A stretch of DNA of 37,186 bases. Source: Pseudomonas fulva (GTDB lineage: Bacteria; Pseudomonadota; Gammaproteobacteria; Pseudomonadales; Pseudomonadaceae). This document shows positions 24,174 through 32,935 of the stretch, piece by piece. The position numbers and the translations under genes were made by a program. How positions within the stretch are numbered: the stretch's first letter is position 1; every line of letters begins with the position of its first letter. The notes beneath the pieces are model-generated. The model was not told the origin of the DNA. It saw nothing but the letters and a program-made list of their open reading frames with translations, and did not search any database. The stretch spans positions 1-37,186 of the forward strand of contig NZ_JADNYP010000023.1 of assembly GCF_015680705.1 (NCBI RefSeq), read 5' to 3'.

Positions 24174-25052
24174 ATGGAAAGACTCAACGGGATCGCGCTG
24201 TTCGTCCGGGTCGCCCAAGCCGGCAGCTTCGTGGCTGCCGGACGATTGCTAGGTATCTCGGCCTCGGCGGTCGGCAAAGGCATCGCCAGGCTCGAACAAC
24301 GACTCAACATCAGATTGTTTCATCGTAATACGCGCAGCCTGCACCTGACGGCCGAGGGCAGCTTGTTCCTGGCGCGCTGCCAACGCATTCTGGAGGAACT
24401 TGACGCTGCCGAGGTGGAGCTTTCGCAGTCCATCGAACAACCCTGTGGGCGCCTGCGCGTGAGCGTACCGCTGGCGGGACAGTTCATGCTCTCGCTGCTT
24501 GCCCGTTTCATGGCGCAGTACCCGCAAGTCCAGCTGGAGCTGGATTTCAGCGATCGTCTGGTGGATGTCATCGAGGAAGGCTTCGATGCGGTCATCCGCA
24601 CTGGGGCCCTGCGCGATTCGCGCCTGGTATCGCGCCACCTAGGCACTTATGATTTTCATTTGGTGGCGGCACCGGCGTACCTGCAACGGCGTGGCATACC
24701 GCGCCAGGTCACGGACCTGGTCGAGCATGCCTGTCTGTTCTACCACCTGTCTGCCACAGGGCGTCTCGAACGCTGGCCGCTGGAAGATCCCGATGACTGC
24801 ACCTGGCAAAGCTTGCCGAAGACCATGATCTGCAACCATCTGGACATGCTCATCACCGCTGCCATCGCGGGCCAGGGGATCGCGTGCGTACCCGGCCGCG
24901 CAGTGCGTCAGGCGTTGGCCGAGGGAACCTTGCAGCCATTGCTGCTGGACAAGGTGAAGAGCGACATCCACTTCAGCGTCATGTGGCCTTCCCATCCCTT
25001 CATCACACCGAAGTTGCGTTGTTTGGTGAATTTTCTTTCCGAACACATCTAG
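24174..25052 (+). CDS. LysR-family transcriptional regulator
   Basis: This 292-residue regulator starts MERLNGIALFVRVAQAGSF, with a recognition helix in LLGISASAVGKGIARLEQRL, and has a typical effector domain (SVPLAGQFMLSLLARFMAQYP; GFDAVIRTGALRDSRLVSR). The N terminus resembles the CrgA/AaeR-like LysR group. AAAGGTGG precedes ATG 24174; the frame is open far upstream, but that stretch has no LysR character. It is transcribed away from the other LysR gene, sharing a 259-bp gap. Its targets are not evident; it could regulate a neighbouring divergent promoter or its own gene. Confidence 0.87.
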   Translation: MERLNGIALFVRVAQAGSFVAAGRLLGISASAVGKGIARLEQRLNIRLFHRNTRSLHLTAEGSLFLARCQRILEELDAAEVELSQSIEQPCGRLRVSVPLAGQFMLSLLARFMAQYPQVQLELDFSDRLVDVIEEGFDAVIRTGALRDSRLVSRHLGTYDFHLVAAPAYLQRRGIPRQVTDLVEHACLFYHLSATGRLERWPLEDPDDCTWQSLPKTMICNHLDMLITAAIAGQGIACVPGRAVRQALAEGTLQPLLLDKVKSDIHFSVMWPSHPFITPKLRCLVNFLSEHI

Positions 25053-25296
25053 ACATGGTAAAGGGGCCTGCCCCGGCAGAAACTGATGCGCAAAGGCACG
25101 CTCTTCCACGCCAGGGGCTGGTCAACAGGCGACCCGGTTTGCGCCGGCTCGCCCAGGCATGTCGCTGCTGTCATGGGATTCGCCCGCTGTAGGCTAAAGC
25201 TCGCCTCGGCAACGCTGGATGCAGACAAGCTGAGGCGTTGAACGCCCCCCTGGGCGAGCAGCGGGCCGCCGTCGACCACATGCCAAGCGAAGCGGG

Positions 25297-25327
25297 CGCG
25301 GCCGCGCCCTGCCTGGGCACGGCCGCG
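25297..25327. terminator. GC-rich hairpin between LysR and glcB
   Basis: CGCGGCCGCGCCC, a five-base loop (TGCCT), then GGGCACGGCCGCG form a 13-bp stem with one G-T wobble. It lies in the convergent gap between the LysR gene and the end of the glc operon, 10 bp past the glcB stop on the minus strand. No long T tract follows, so the role as terminator is likely but not certain. Confidence 0.5.
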
Positions 25328-25336
25328 CATCGCCGC

Positions 25337-27511
25337 CTACCGCTGGGCCTTGGCCTTCAGACGGAAGCGATGCAGCAATGGCTCGGTGTAGCCGCTCGGC
25401 TGCGAAGTGCCTTCGAACACCAGCGCGCAGGCGGCCTGGAAGGCCACGGAGTTGGCGAAGTCCTCGGCCATCGGGCGGTACTGGGGATCGCCCTGGTTCT
25501 GCTGGTCGACCTTCATGGCCATGCGTTCGAGGGTTTCGCTCACCTGTGCACGGTCGATCACCCCGTGGTGCAGCCAGTTGGCCATGTGCTGGCTGGAAAT
25601 GCGCAAGGTGGCGCGGTCTTCCATCAGCCCGACATCGTGGATGTCCGGCACCTTGGAGCAGCCGATGCCCTGCTCGACCCAGCGCACCACATAGCCGAGC
25701 AGGCCCTGCGCATTGTTGTCCAGCTCTTCGGCGATCTCCTGGGCGCTCCAGGCAGGCGCCTCGACCACGGGTACGCTGAGCAGCCCATCGAGCAAAGCCG
25801 GGCGCTCGGCCTCGAGGTCGGCCTGGCTCAGCTCGGCCTGTACCTGGCGCACGTCGAGCTGGTGATAGTGCAACGCATGCAAGGTGGCGGCGGTGGGCGA
25901 AGGCACCCAGGCGGTGCTGGCACCGGCCTGCAGATGGCCAATCTTCTGTTCGAGCATGGCTGCCATTTGGTCCGGCATGGCCCACATGCCCTTGCCGATC
26001 TGCGCGCGGCCACCCAGGCCGCAGGCCAGGCCGACGAGCACGTTGTTGCGCTCGTACGCCTTGATCCATGGGGTGTTCTTCATATCGCCCTTGCGCAGCA
26101 CCGGACCGGCCTGCATGACGCTATGAATCTCGTCGCCAGTGCGGTCGAGAAAACCGGTATTGATGAAGGCGACCCGCGCCGAGGCGGCTCCGATACAAGC
26201 ACGCAGGTTGATGCTGGTGCGCCGCTCCTCGTCCATGATGCCCATCTTCAGCGTATGCGGCGCAATGTCCACCAGCGTCTCGACCCGGCCGAACAGCTCG
26301 TTGGCGAAGGCCACCTCGGCCGGCCCGTGCATCTTCGGCTTGACGATATAGATGGAACCGCGCCGGGAATTGCGCCGGGCCGTCAGGTCGCGCTTGGCGA
26401 TCAACGTGGTGACCACCGCGTCGAGAATCCCTTCGGGGATCTCCTTGTCACCCTCATAGAGGATCGCCGGGTTGGTCATCAGGTGGCCGACATTGCGCAC
26501 GAACAGCATCGAACGGCCTGGCAGGGTCAGGTTCGCCCCCTTGCCGGTCAGGTACTCGCGATCCGGATTGAGGCGGCGCACGAAGGTACTGCCGGACTTG
26601 CTGATCGCCTCTTCCAGGGTGCCGGACATCAGCCCCAGCCAGTTGCGGTAGACCTGCACCTTGTCCTGGGCATCGACAGCGGCCACCGAGTCCTCGCAAT
26701 CGAGGATGGTGCTCAAGGCCGCCTCGAGCAGCAAGTCCTTGACGCCGGCCTTGTCGCTGCGGCCAATGGGGTGATGCTTGTCGACCTGGATTTCCACATG
26801 CAGGCCATGATGTTTCAACAGCACGGCAGAAGGCGCATCGGCGTCGCCCTGGTAGCCGACGAATGCTGCCGGCTCGGCGAGCCTGGCCTGTCCATCGGCC
26901 AGGCGGGCGACCAGCGCGCCATCTGCGATGCGGTAGCCTTGCACCTGGGCATGGCTGCCCGTGGTCAAGGGCGCGACCTGATCGAGGAACGCCTTGGCCA
27001 AGGTGATGACCTTGGCGCCCCTGATCGGGTTGTAGCCGCTACCCTTCTCGGCACCGTCGGCTTCGCTGATCGCATCGGTGCCGTACAAGGCGTCATACAG
27101 CGAGCCCCAGCGGGCGTTGGCTGCGTTCAAGGCGTAGCGCGCATTGGACATTGGCACGACCAGCTGCGGACCGGCCTGGATCGCCAGCTCGTCATCGACA
27201 TTGGCGGTGGTCGCCTGGACAGACGGATCATCGGCTACCAGGTAGCCGATGTCTTGCAGGAATTCGCGGTACTGCGCCATGTCGCGGATCGGCCCTGGAT
27301 GCTCGGCGTGCCAGCGATCCAGTTCGGCCTGCAACCGGTCGCGCTCGGCGAGCAGTTCCTGGTTTCTCGGGGCCAGCTCATGCACCAGCGCATCGAAGCC
27401 GGACCAGAAGCGCTCGGCCTCGATGCCGCTGCCCGGCAATGCTTCGTCCTCGATGAACGAGGCGAGCTCGGGGGCGACCTGCAGGCGGTGACGGGTGATT
27501 CGTGTAGTCAT
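25337..27511 (-). CDS. glcB: Malate synthase G
   Basis: Malate synthase G condenses glyoxylate with acetyl-CoA to give malate in the cytoplasm, the last step of glycolate use. The 724-residue length is that of the monomeric GlcB type (AceB-type enzymes are about 530). Segments such as RGAKVITLAKAFLDQVAPL, DCEDSVAAVDAQDKVQVYRNWLGLMSG, the R-containing LFVRNVGHLMTNPAI and KPKMHGPAEVAFANELF lie where the catalytic and glyoxylate-binding residues of GlcB are. It is the final gene of the glcDEFGB operon, 15 bp after glcG, consistent with feeding glyoxylate made by the glycolate oxidase into the TCA cycle. Confidence 0.97.
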   Translation of the reverse strand: MTTRITRHRLQVAPELASFIEDEALPGSGIEAERFWSGFDALVHELAPRNQELLAERDRLQAELDRWHAEHPGPIRDMAQYREFLQDIGYLVADDPSVQATTANVDDELAIQAGPQLVVPMSNARYALNAANARWGSLYDALYGTDAISEADGAEKGSGYNPIRGAKVITLAKAFLDQVAPLTTGSHAQVQGYRIADGALVARLADGQARLAEPAAFVGYQGDADAPSAVLLKHHGLHVEIQVDKHHPIGRSDKAGVKDLLLEAALSTILDCEDSVAAVDAQDKVQVYRNWLGLMSGTLEEAISKSGSTFVRRLNPDREYLTGKGANLTLPGRSMLFVRNVGHLMTNPAILYEGDKEIPEGILDAVVTTLIAKRDLTARRNSRRGSIYIVKPKMHGPAEVAFANELFGRVETLVDIAPHTLKMGIMDEERRTSINLRACIGAASARVAFINTGFLDRTGDEIHSVMQAGPVLRKGDMKNTPWIKAYERNNVLVGLACGLGGRAQIGKGMWAMPDQMAAMLEQKIGHLQAGASTAWVPSPTAATLHALHYHQLDVRQVQAELSQADLEAERPALLDGLLSVPVVEAPAWSAQEIAEELDNNAQGLLGYVVRWVEQGIGCSKVPDIHDVGLMEDRATLRISSQHMANWLHHGVIDRAQVSETLERMAMKVDQQNQGDPQYRPMAEDFANSVAFQAACALVFEGTSQPSGYTEPLLHRFRLKAKAQR

Positions 27512-27526
27512 GTTCGCTTTCCTTGT

Positions 27527-27928
27527 TCAGTCCAGACTGCGAGTGCCAGCGAACGCGACCTGTGCGTCCTGTTCGGCCTTGACCCCGGAAACTCCGACCG
27601 CGCCGATCACCTGGCCGTCGACCTGCACCGGCACGCCACCTTCCAGGGAAGTCAGCAGCGGCGCCGAGAGAAACGCCGTGCGTCCGCCGTTGACCATCTC
27701 TTCGTAGCCTTTCGATTCGCGTCGGCCCAGCGCGGCGCTACGGGCCTTTTCCAGGGCGATGTAGGCGCCGATCGGCGCACAGCCATCGAGGCGTTCCAGG
27801 GCCAGCGGATGGCCGCCATCGTCGACCACGGCGATCGCCACCTGCCAACCGTTGGCCTGGGCCTCGGCACGGGCGGCCGAGAGGATCCGGTTGACGTCTG
27901 CTTGCTGGAGTACTGGCTTGGTGAGCAT
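27527..27928 (-). CDS. glcG: GlcG, DUF336/heme-binding protein of the glycolate operon
   Basis: This 133-residue protein belongs to the GlcG/HbpS-like fold (DUF336), associated in other bacteria with heme binding or oxidative stress. It carries VAIAVVDDGGHPLALERLDG near the start and GGVPVQVDGQVIGAVGVSGVKAEQDAQVA at the end, the two hallmark stretches. No signal peptide is evident, so it is cytoplasmic. Its exact part in glycolate use is not known. It sits between glcF and glcB in the canonical order. Confidence 0.92.
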   Translation of the reverse strand: MLTKPVLQQADVNRILSAARAEAQANGWQVAIAVVDDGGHPLALERLDGCAPIGAYIALEKARSAALGRRESKGYEEMVNGGRTAFLSAPLLTSLEGGVPVQVDGQVIGAVGVSGVKAEQDAQVAFAGTRSLD

Positions 27929-27955
27929 CTTGCGTCCTCGTGATGATCGATGGTT

Positions 27956-29179
27956 TCAAGTCTGTGGCAGGGCCTGGTCGACCAGTTCGATCCAGTGTCG
28001 CACCGGGGTGCGTCCGGGACCGTTCAGGTGAACCTGGCAGCCGATGTTGGCCGTGGCGATGACCTGGGGCGAGCCGCTTTCCAGGGCATTGAGCTTGTTG
28101 TCGCGCAACTGGCGGGACAGCTTGGGCTGGGTCACCGAGTAAGTGCCGGCGGACCCACAGCATAGATGACTGTCGGGCACGACGGTCAGGTGAAAGCCGA
28201 GCCGCTCGAGTACGTCCTCGACCGCGCCACCGAGCCGCTGGGCATGTTGCAAGGTACATGGGCAGTGAAAGGCGACCTTGAGCTGGGGGTCGAGCCCAAG
28301 ATCCTGCAAGGGCGCGCTGCGCATCACTTCGACCAGGTCCAGGGTCATCTCGCTGACCCGCCGGGCTTTCTGCGCGTAGGCTGGGTCGTCTCGCAGCAGA
28401 TGGGCGTAGTCCTTGACGAATGCCCCACAGCCGCTGGCGGTCATGACGATCGACTCGGCGCCGGCCTCGATGGCTGGCCACCAGGCGTCGATGTTCGCCC
28501 GGGCCCGCTCGAGCCCGGCCTGTTGAGCGTTGAGGTGGTAGTCCACGGCACCGCAGCAGCCGGCCTTGCGGATCGGCCGCACGCTGATACCGAGCCGATC
28601 CAGCACGCGCGTGGCCGCCGCGTTGGTGTTGGGCGACAGGCCCGGCTGGACGCAACCTTCGAGCATCAGCACCTGGCGGGGGTGGCGAACCGCTGGACGT
28701 GCGCCGGCGCCATGCACCTGGACTGGAACCTTGGCTTTCAGGGCCTGCGGCAACAGCGGGCGCAGTGCCCTGCCGGTACGCAGCAGGCTGCCGAACAGCG
28801 CTGGATTGGGCAGCACCGCGCGCAGCCCCGTGCGCAGCAAGCGCTCGCCCAACGGGCGCGGTACCGCCTCTTCGACCACGGCCCGGCCGATGTCCAGCAG
28901 GTTGTGATAACGCACTCCGGACGGACAGGTCGATTCGCAGTTGCGGCAGGTCAGGCAGCGGTCGAGGTGCTCGAGCGTCCTGGCGGTGGGCTTGTTGCCC
29001 TCGAGCACTTGCTTCATCAGATAGATGCGGCCTCGTGGGCCATCGAGCTCGTCGCCCAGCAGCTGGTAGGTAGGGCATGTGGCGTTGCAGAAGCCGCAGT
29101 GCACGCAGCTGCGCAGGATCGCTTCGGCTTCCTCGGCCTGGGGCAGGGCCCGGGCCTGTTCGCTCAGGTGTGTCTGCAT
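27956..29179 (-). CDS. glcF: Glycolate oxidase iron-sulfur subunit
   Basis: GlcF carries electrons from the FAD subunits GlcD/GlcE toward the respiratory chain. The 407-residue product has two ferredoxin clusters near its N terminus: CVHCGFCNATCP (C25, C28, C31, C35) and CLTCRNCESTCP (C75, C78, C81, C85). It also has two C-terminal CCG domains (KAGCCGAVDYHL, HLCCGSAGTYS) of the GlpC/HdrD type. The start lies one base after the glcE stop codon, so the genes are tightly coupled. Length and motifs match the E. coli protein. Confidence 0.96.
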   Translation of the reverse strand: MQTHLSEQARALPQAEEAEAILRSCVHCGFCNATCPTYQLLGDELDGPRGRIYLMKQVLEGNKPTARTLEHLDRCLTCRNCESTCPSGVRYHNLLDIGRAVVEEAVPRPLGERLLRTGLRAVLPNPALFGSLLRTGRALRPLLPQALKAKVPVQVHGAGARPAVRHPRQVLMLEGCVQPGLSPNTNAAATRVLDRLGISVRPIRKAGCCGAVDYHLNAQQAGLERARANIDAWWPAIEAGAESIVMTASGCGAFVKDYAHLLRDDPAYAQKARRVSEMTLDLVEVMRSAPLQDLGLDPQLKVAFHCPCTLQHAQRLGGAVEDVLERLGFHLTVVPDSHLCCGSAGTYSVTQPKLSRQLRDNKLNALESGSPQVIATANIGCQVHLNGPGRTPVRHWIELVDQALPQT

Positions 29180-29180
29180 G

Positions 29181-30236
29181 TCAGAGCTCCGCGTACATTC
29201 GGCCAGGGTTGAAGATGGCCTGGGGATCCAGGCTGGTCTTTAGCTGCTGGTGCAGGCGCAGCAGGCCTGGCGACAGCGGCTGGAAAATCGCTTCGCCACC
29301 TGCATGGCAGACTGCATGGCCGCCCAGACGATGCGCCTCGGCCTGGACCTGCGCCGCCGTGGCGTCGGTCTTGAGCCAAAGCTGGGCGCCGCCCCAGTCG
29401 AGCAGGTGCTCGCCAGGCAAGCGTGGCGCCGTGCTGGCAGGCGGCAGCGACAGTCGCCAGAGCGGCCGCGGGTCGCTGAAGAAGGCCAGGCGCTGCTCGC
29501 GCAAATCCTCCCAGAAACCTGCCTCGGCGACCTCGCCACCCAGGCGCTCGCGAGCGGCGGCGACCGAACCCTCGCCACCTTCCAGGCGCAGGTGCAGCGC
29601 CTGTCCGTCATGGCAGGCAGCGCTGATCGGCAAAGGCTGGCAGCCCCACTCGGCCAGCCGACGGCGCGCCTGTTCGAGGTCGAGCGAAAGGCGCAAGGTC
29701 GAGCTGGCGCGTGGCTTGGGCAGGACCTTAAGGGATACTTCGGTGATCAGCCCCAGGCACCCGAAGCTGCCGGCCATCAGCCTGGACAGGTCATAGCCGG
29801 CGACGTTCTTCATGACCTCCGCGCCAAAGCGTAGGTGCTTGCCCAGCCCGGTGATCACCCGTGTGCCCAGGACGAAGTCGCGCACCGACCCCGACCAGGG
29901 GCGGCGCGGACCCGACAGGCCCGCGGCGACCATCCCGCCTACGGTGGCATGCGGGCCAAGATGCGGTGGCTCGCAGGGCAGCCACTGGTCATGCCGTGCC
30001 AAGGCCTCTTCCAGCTCCTGCAACGGCGTGCCGGCCCGGACAGTGACGATCAGCTCGGTCGGGTCGTAGTTGACGATGCCACGGTGGATCCGCGTGTCGA
30101 GCGGCGTACCGCGCACCGGACGCCCGAGATGGGCCTTGGATCGTCCACCTTGGATATGCAGTGCGGTCTTCGAAGCGAGGGCATCCCGGACCTGCTCCAG
30201 CAGCCGGGTGCTTGCATCGGTTGTCGGCTCGACCAT
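29181..30236 (-). CDS. glcE: Glycolate oxidase FAD-binding subunit GlcE
   Basis: GlcE is the second flavoprotein-like subunit of the glycolate oxidase complex. The 351-residue protein shows the PCMH-type FAD-binding region: HIQGGRSKAHLGRP, GIVNYDPTELIVTVRAGTPLQELE, PHLGPHATVGGMVAAGLSGPRRP and AEVMKNVAGYDLSRLMAGSFGCLGLI. It is shorter than GlcD and lacks that subunit's long C-terminal domain. Its ATG overlaps the glcD stop (TGATG, one base shared), indicating coupling. An open frame runs upstream, but residues there belong to another frame of glcD. Confidence 0.95.
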   Translation of the reverse strand: MVEPTTDASTRLLEQVRDALASKTALHIQGGRSKAHLGRPVRGTPLDTRIHRGIVNYDPTELIVTVRAGTPLQELEEALARHDQWLPCEPPHLGPHATVGGMVAAGLSGPRRPWSGSVRDFVLGTRVITGLGKHLRFGAEVMKNVAGYDLSRLMAGSFGCLGLITEVSLKVLPKPRASSTLRLSLDLEQARRRLAEWGCQPLPISAACHDGQALHLRLEGGEGSVAAARERLGGEVAEAGFWEDLREQRLAFFSDPRPLWRLSLPPASTAPRLPGEHLLDWGGAQLWLKTDATAAQVQAEAHRLGGHAVCHAGGEAIFQPLSPGLLRLHQQLKTSLDPQAIFNPGRMYAEL

Positions 30237-31735
30237 CAGAATCGCTCCAGCTCGGGGAAGGGAAGCTGCCCCCGGTGCACATGCATGCCGCCGAATTCGG
30301 CGCAGCGGTGCAAGGTGGGGATGTTCTTGCCAGGGTTCATCAAGCCGGAGGGGTCGAAGGCGGCCTTGATCCGGTGGAAGGTGGTGATTTCGTCCACGCT
30401 GAACTGGCTGCACATCTGGTTGATCTTCTCGCGTCCGACGCCGTGCTCCCCGGTGATACTGCCGCCAACCGCGACGCACAACTCGAGGATCTTCCCGCCA
30501 AGCAGCTCGGCCCGTTCCAGCTCGCCAGGCTGGTTGGCATCGAACAGGATCAGCGGATGCATGTTGCCGTCGCCAGCATGGAACACGTTGGCGACCCGCA
30601 GACCGTACTGCGAGGAGAGGTCGGCGATGCCCTTCAGGACACCTGGCAAGGCTCGGCGCGGGATGGTGCCATCCATGCAGTAGTAGTCGGGCGAGATGCG
30701 CCCCACCGCCGGGAAAGCATTCTTGCGTCCTGCCCAGAATCGCACGCGTTCTGCCTCGTCGCGTGCCAGCCGGACGTCGGTGGCGCCTGCCGCCTCGAGG
30801 ATCTGGCGGACCCGCGCGCAATCGTCATGCACATCGGCCTCGACGCCATCCAGCTCGCAGAGCAGGATGGCTTCGGCTTCGGTCGGGTAGCCGGCATGGA
30901 TGAAGTCCTCGGCTGCGCGAATGGCCAGGTTGTCCATCATTTCCAGGCCGCCGGGAATGATGCCGGCGGCGATGATGTCAGCCACCGCCCTGCCCGCTTT
31001 CTCGACCGAGTCGAACGCGGCCAGCAGGACCTTGGCCACCTGGGGTTTGGGCAACAGCTTGACGGTTACCTCGGTCACCACTCCGAGCATGCCTTCGGAG
31101 CCCGTGAACAGCGCCAGCAGGTCGAAGCCCGGACAATCCAGGCTGTCTGCGCCCAAGGTGAGACGCTCTCCCTCGACGGTGAGGATCTCGACCTTCAGCA
31201 GGTTGTGGACGGTGAGACCATACTTTAGGCAATGCACCCCGCCGGCATTTTCCGCGACGTTGCCGCCGATCGAGCAGGCGATCTGCGACGAAGGATCAGG
31301 CGCGTAGTACAGGCCCAGCGGACTGGCGGCTTGGGAAATCGCCAGGTTGCGCACGCCCGGCTGGACCCGGGCATAACGGGCCTCGGCGTCGATTTCGAGG
31401 ATCTGGTTGAAACGCGCCATCACCAGCAGGACGCCCTGTTCAAGCGGCAACGCGCCACCGGAAAGCCCGGTTCCGCTGCCGCGGGTGACGACCGGGACTT
31501 GCAAGGCGTGACAGATCTTGAGGATCTGTTCGACCTGCTCGATACGCTCTGGCAGCAATACCAGCAAGGGGGTGGAGCGATAGGCCGACAGTCCGTCGCA
31601 TTCGTAGGGCCTGAGGTCTTCGCTGTCGCTGAGGACATCGAGCTCTGGCAGGCAAGCCCGCAACCTTTCCAGCAACAGTGCCTTGTCGACTTTCGGCAGG
31701 GCACCGTCAACGCGCTCGTCGTAGAGAATGTTCAT
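30236..31735 (-). CDS. glcD: Glycolate oxidase catalytic FAD subunit GlcD
   Basis: GlcD oxidises glycolate to glyoxylate with FAD. The 499-residue length equals E. coli GlcD. The FAD (PCMH/VAO) domain has PVVTRGSGTGLSGGALPL and SIGGNVAENAGGVHCLKYG; the C-terminal FAD-linked oxidase domain has NVFHAGDGNMHPLIL and SITGEHGVGREK, with catalytic-site histidines. ATG 31735 (MNILYDERVDG) is the family start; an extra in-frame ATG upstream is not used. It is the first gene of the operon and faces glcC across a 237-bp gap with two palindromic operators. Confidence 0.97.
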   Translation of the reverse strand: MNILYDERVDGALPKVDKALLLERLRACLPELDVLSDSEDLRPYECDGLSAYRSTPLLVLLPERIEQVEQILKICHALQVPVVTRGSGTGLSGGALPLEQGVLLVMARFNQILEIDAEARYARVQPGVRNLAISQAASPLGLYYAPDPSSQIACSIGGNVAENAGGVHCLKYGLTVHNLLKVEILTVEGERLTLGADSLDCPGFDLLALFTGSEGMLGVVTEVTVKLLPKPQVAKVLLAAFDSVEKAGRAVADIIAAGIIPGGLEMMDNLAIRAAEDFIHAGYPTEAEAILLCELDGVEADVHDDCARVRQILEAAGATDVRLARDEAERVRFWAGRKNAFPAVGRISPDYYCMDGTIPRRALPGVLKGIADLSSQYGLRVANVFHAGDGNMHPLILFDANQPGELERAELLGGKILELCVAVGGSITGEHGVGREKINQMCSQFSVDEITTFHRIKAAFDPSGLMNPGKNIPTLHRCAEFGGMHVHRGQLPFPELERF

Positions 31736-31835
31736 GGTTCGGCTCGTGGCTGTTGTTGGTCTTGTCCTGGTGATGCCAGGCATGAACGGCACCATCATTG
31801 GCCGCCACGCGCGCGCCGTCCACTGCCATGCGCAG

Positions 31836-31846
31836 TGGTCAGACCA
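31836..31846. promoter_or_regulatory. TGGTC-A-GACCA operator, glcD side
   Basis: This perfect TGGTC-N-GACCA dyad matches the FadR/GlcC/PdhR class of GntR operator (TGGTnnnACCA). It lies about 100 bp upstream of glcD in the divergent region and is the likely GlcC binding site. Binding is inferred from the motif and position. Confidence 0.7.
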
Positions 31847-31944
31847 GTACTTGCCAGCAGCTAGCGCCGCGCTGTCGTCTTGAGGGCCCAGGACAGAGCG
31901 CTTGCTTGCCTGGCACTGGACAACAACGGGCCATCCGGTGCAGG

Positions 31945-31957
31945 CTGGTCTGACCAG
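31945..31957. promoter_or_regulatory. CTGGTC-T-GACCAG operator, glcC side
   Basis: A second FadR/GlcC-type dyad with 6-bp arms lies 15-28 bp before the glcC start, overlapping the likely leader of glcC, so it may mediate autoregulation. The two sites are 109 bp apart centre to centre, compatible with looping or independent control of the divergent promoters. Confidence 0.7.
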
Positions 31958-31972
31958 TTAGGAGAACCATGA

Positions 31973-32746
31973 ATGGCACTGCCTCAAGCCTCTGAAAAAC
32001 GCCAGTTGGCCGATGTGGTCGCGCAAAAGATCGAGCAACTGGTGGTCGAAGGCGTGCTCAAGCCGGGCCAGGCCCTGCCTTCCGAACGGCGCCTGTGCGA
32101 AAAGCTGGGCATTTCCCGACCCGCCTTGCGCGAGGGGCTGCGGGTGCTGCGCGGCAAGGGGCTGATCAGTACCAGCCATGGCCGCGGCTCGCATGTGGCC
32201 AGGCTCGACAGCGAACTGGAAACCCGGCCGCTGATGCACTTGTTCAGCTCCCAGCCGCGGACGTTGTACGATCTGCTGGAGGTGCGCGCGCTGCTCGAGG
32301 GGGAATCGGCGCGCCTTGCCGCCCTGCGCGGTACCGAGGCGGATTTCGTGCTGATCGGCAAGCGCTACCAGGAGATGATCGCCGCCCATGAATCGCCCGA
32401 AGGGTGCGATGCGCAGGAACACGCGCGCCTCGACCATGCCTTCCACCTGGCCATCTGCGACGCCTCGCACAACCCGGTGCTGGTGCATACCTTGCAGTTT
32501 CTCACCGACCTGATGCTCAGCTCGGTATTCGCCTCGGTCAACAATCTCTATCACCGCCCCAGCAGCCTCAAGCAGCTCGATCGCCAGCATGCCAAGCTCT
32601 ATCACTCCGTACTTGAGCGCCTGCCCGATGTCGCACAGCGCGCTGCTCGGGACCACATCAACGGTATCCGCGAGAACCTGCGCGAGATCGAACTCGAGGA
32701 GCAACGGCTGGTGCGCTCGACGCTGCGCCTCAATGGCTGGCAATGA
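31973..32746 (+). CDS. glcC: GntR/FadR-family glycolate operon regulator
   Basis: This 257-residue regulator has an N-terminal GntR winged helix (VVAQKIEQLVVEGVLKPGQALPSERRLCEKLGISRPALREGL) and a C-terminal FCD effector domain with metal-ligand-type residues in RLDHAFHLAICDASHNP and RQHAKLYHSVLER. Homology and location opposite glcD identify it as GlcC, which responds to glycolate. AGGAGA sits 7 bases before ATG 31973. An out-of-frame ATG at 31969 lies beside it and encodes only MNGTASSL before a stop; it is probably incidental. Confidence 0.95.
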   Translation: MALPQASEKRQLADVVAQKIEQLVVEGVLKPGQALPSERRLCEKLGISRPALREGLRVLRGKGLISTSHGRGSHVARLDSELETRPLMHLFSSQPRTLYDLLEVRALLEGESARLAALRGTEADFVLIGKRYQEMIAAHESPEGCDAQEHARLDHAFHLAICDASHNPVLVHTLQFLTDLMLSSVFASVNNLYHRPSSLKQLDRQHAKLYHSVLERLPDVAQRAARDHINGIRENLREIELEEQRLVRSTLRLNGWQ

Positions 32747-32891
32747 GCAGGAGTGTGCTGGCCGATATTGCTTCGCAGTGCTTGCAGGGTGCTAGGGCCA
32801 AGCTTGTAGGGACACCTGTCGTGCCATGCCAGGTCTTGGCGGCGTCAGGCTTCGCAAGACGGTACCGAAGGGCATGTCCGTGGCCGGCTTG

Positions 32892-32930
32892 ACTGCTCAA
32901 GACCTGGTCGCCTCCCCGTCGGTGAGCAGT
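32892..32930. terminator. Inverted repeat between glcC and the UPF0149 gene
   Basis: ACTGCTCA (32892-32899) and TGAGCAGT (32923-32930) are perfect complements separated by 23 bases, just past the stop of the UPF0149 gene on the minus strand and at the end of the convergent glcC gap. It could form a hairpin that ends or protects one of the messages. The long loop and missing T tract make this weak. Confidence 0.25.
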
Positions 32931-32935
32931 TCCGG

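Noticed and set aside
25238..27943. A 901-codon open frame on the plus strand opposite glcB
   Set aside because: It is antisense to the malate synthase gene, has no domain I recognise and is rich in shadow-frame composition.
31969..31995. A short leader peptide (MNGTASSL) overlapping the glcC start
   Set aside because: Eight codons with no regulatory codon pattern; probably a chance ATG next to the real start.
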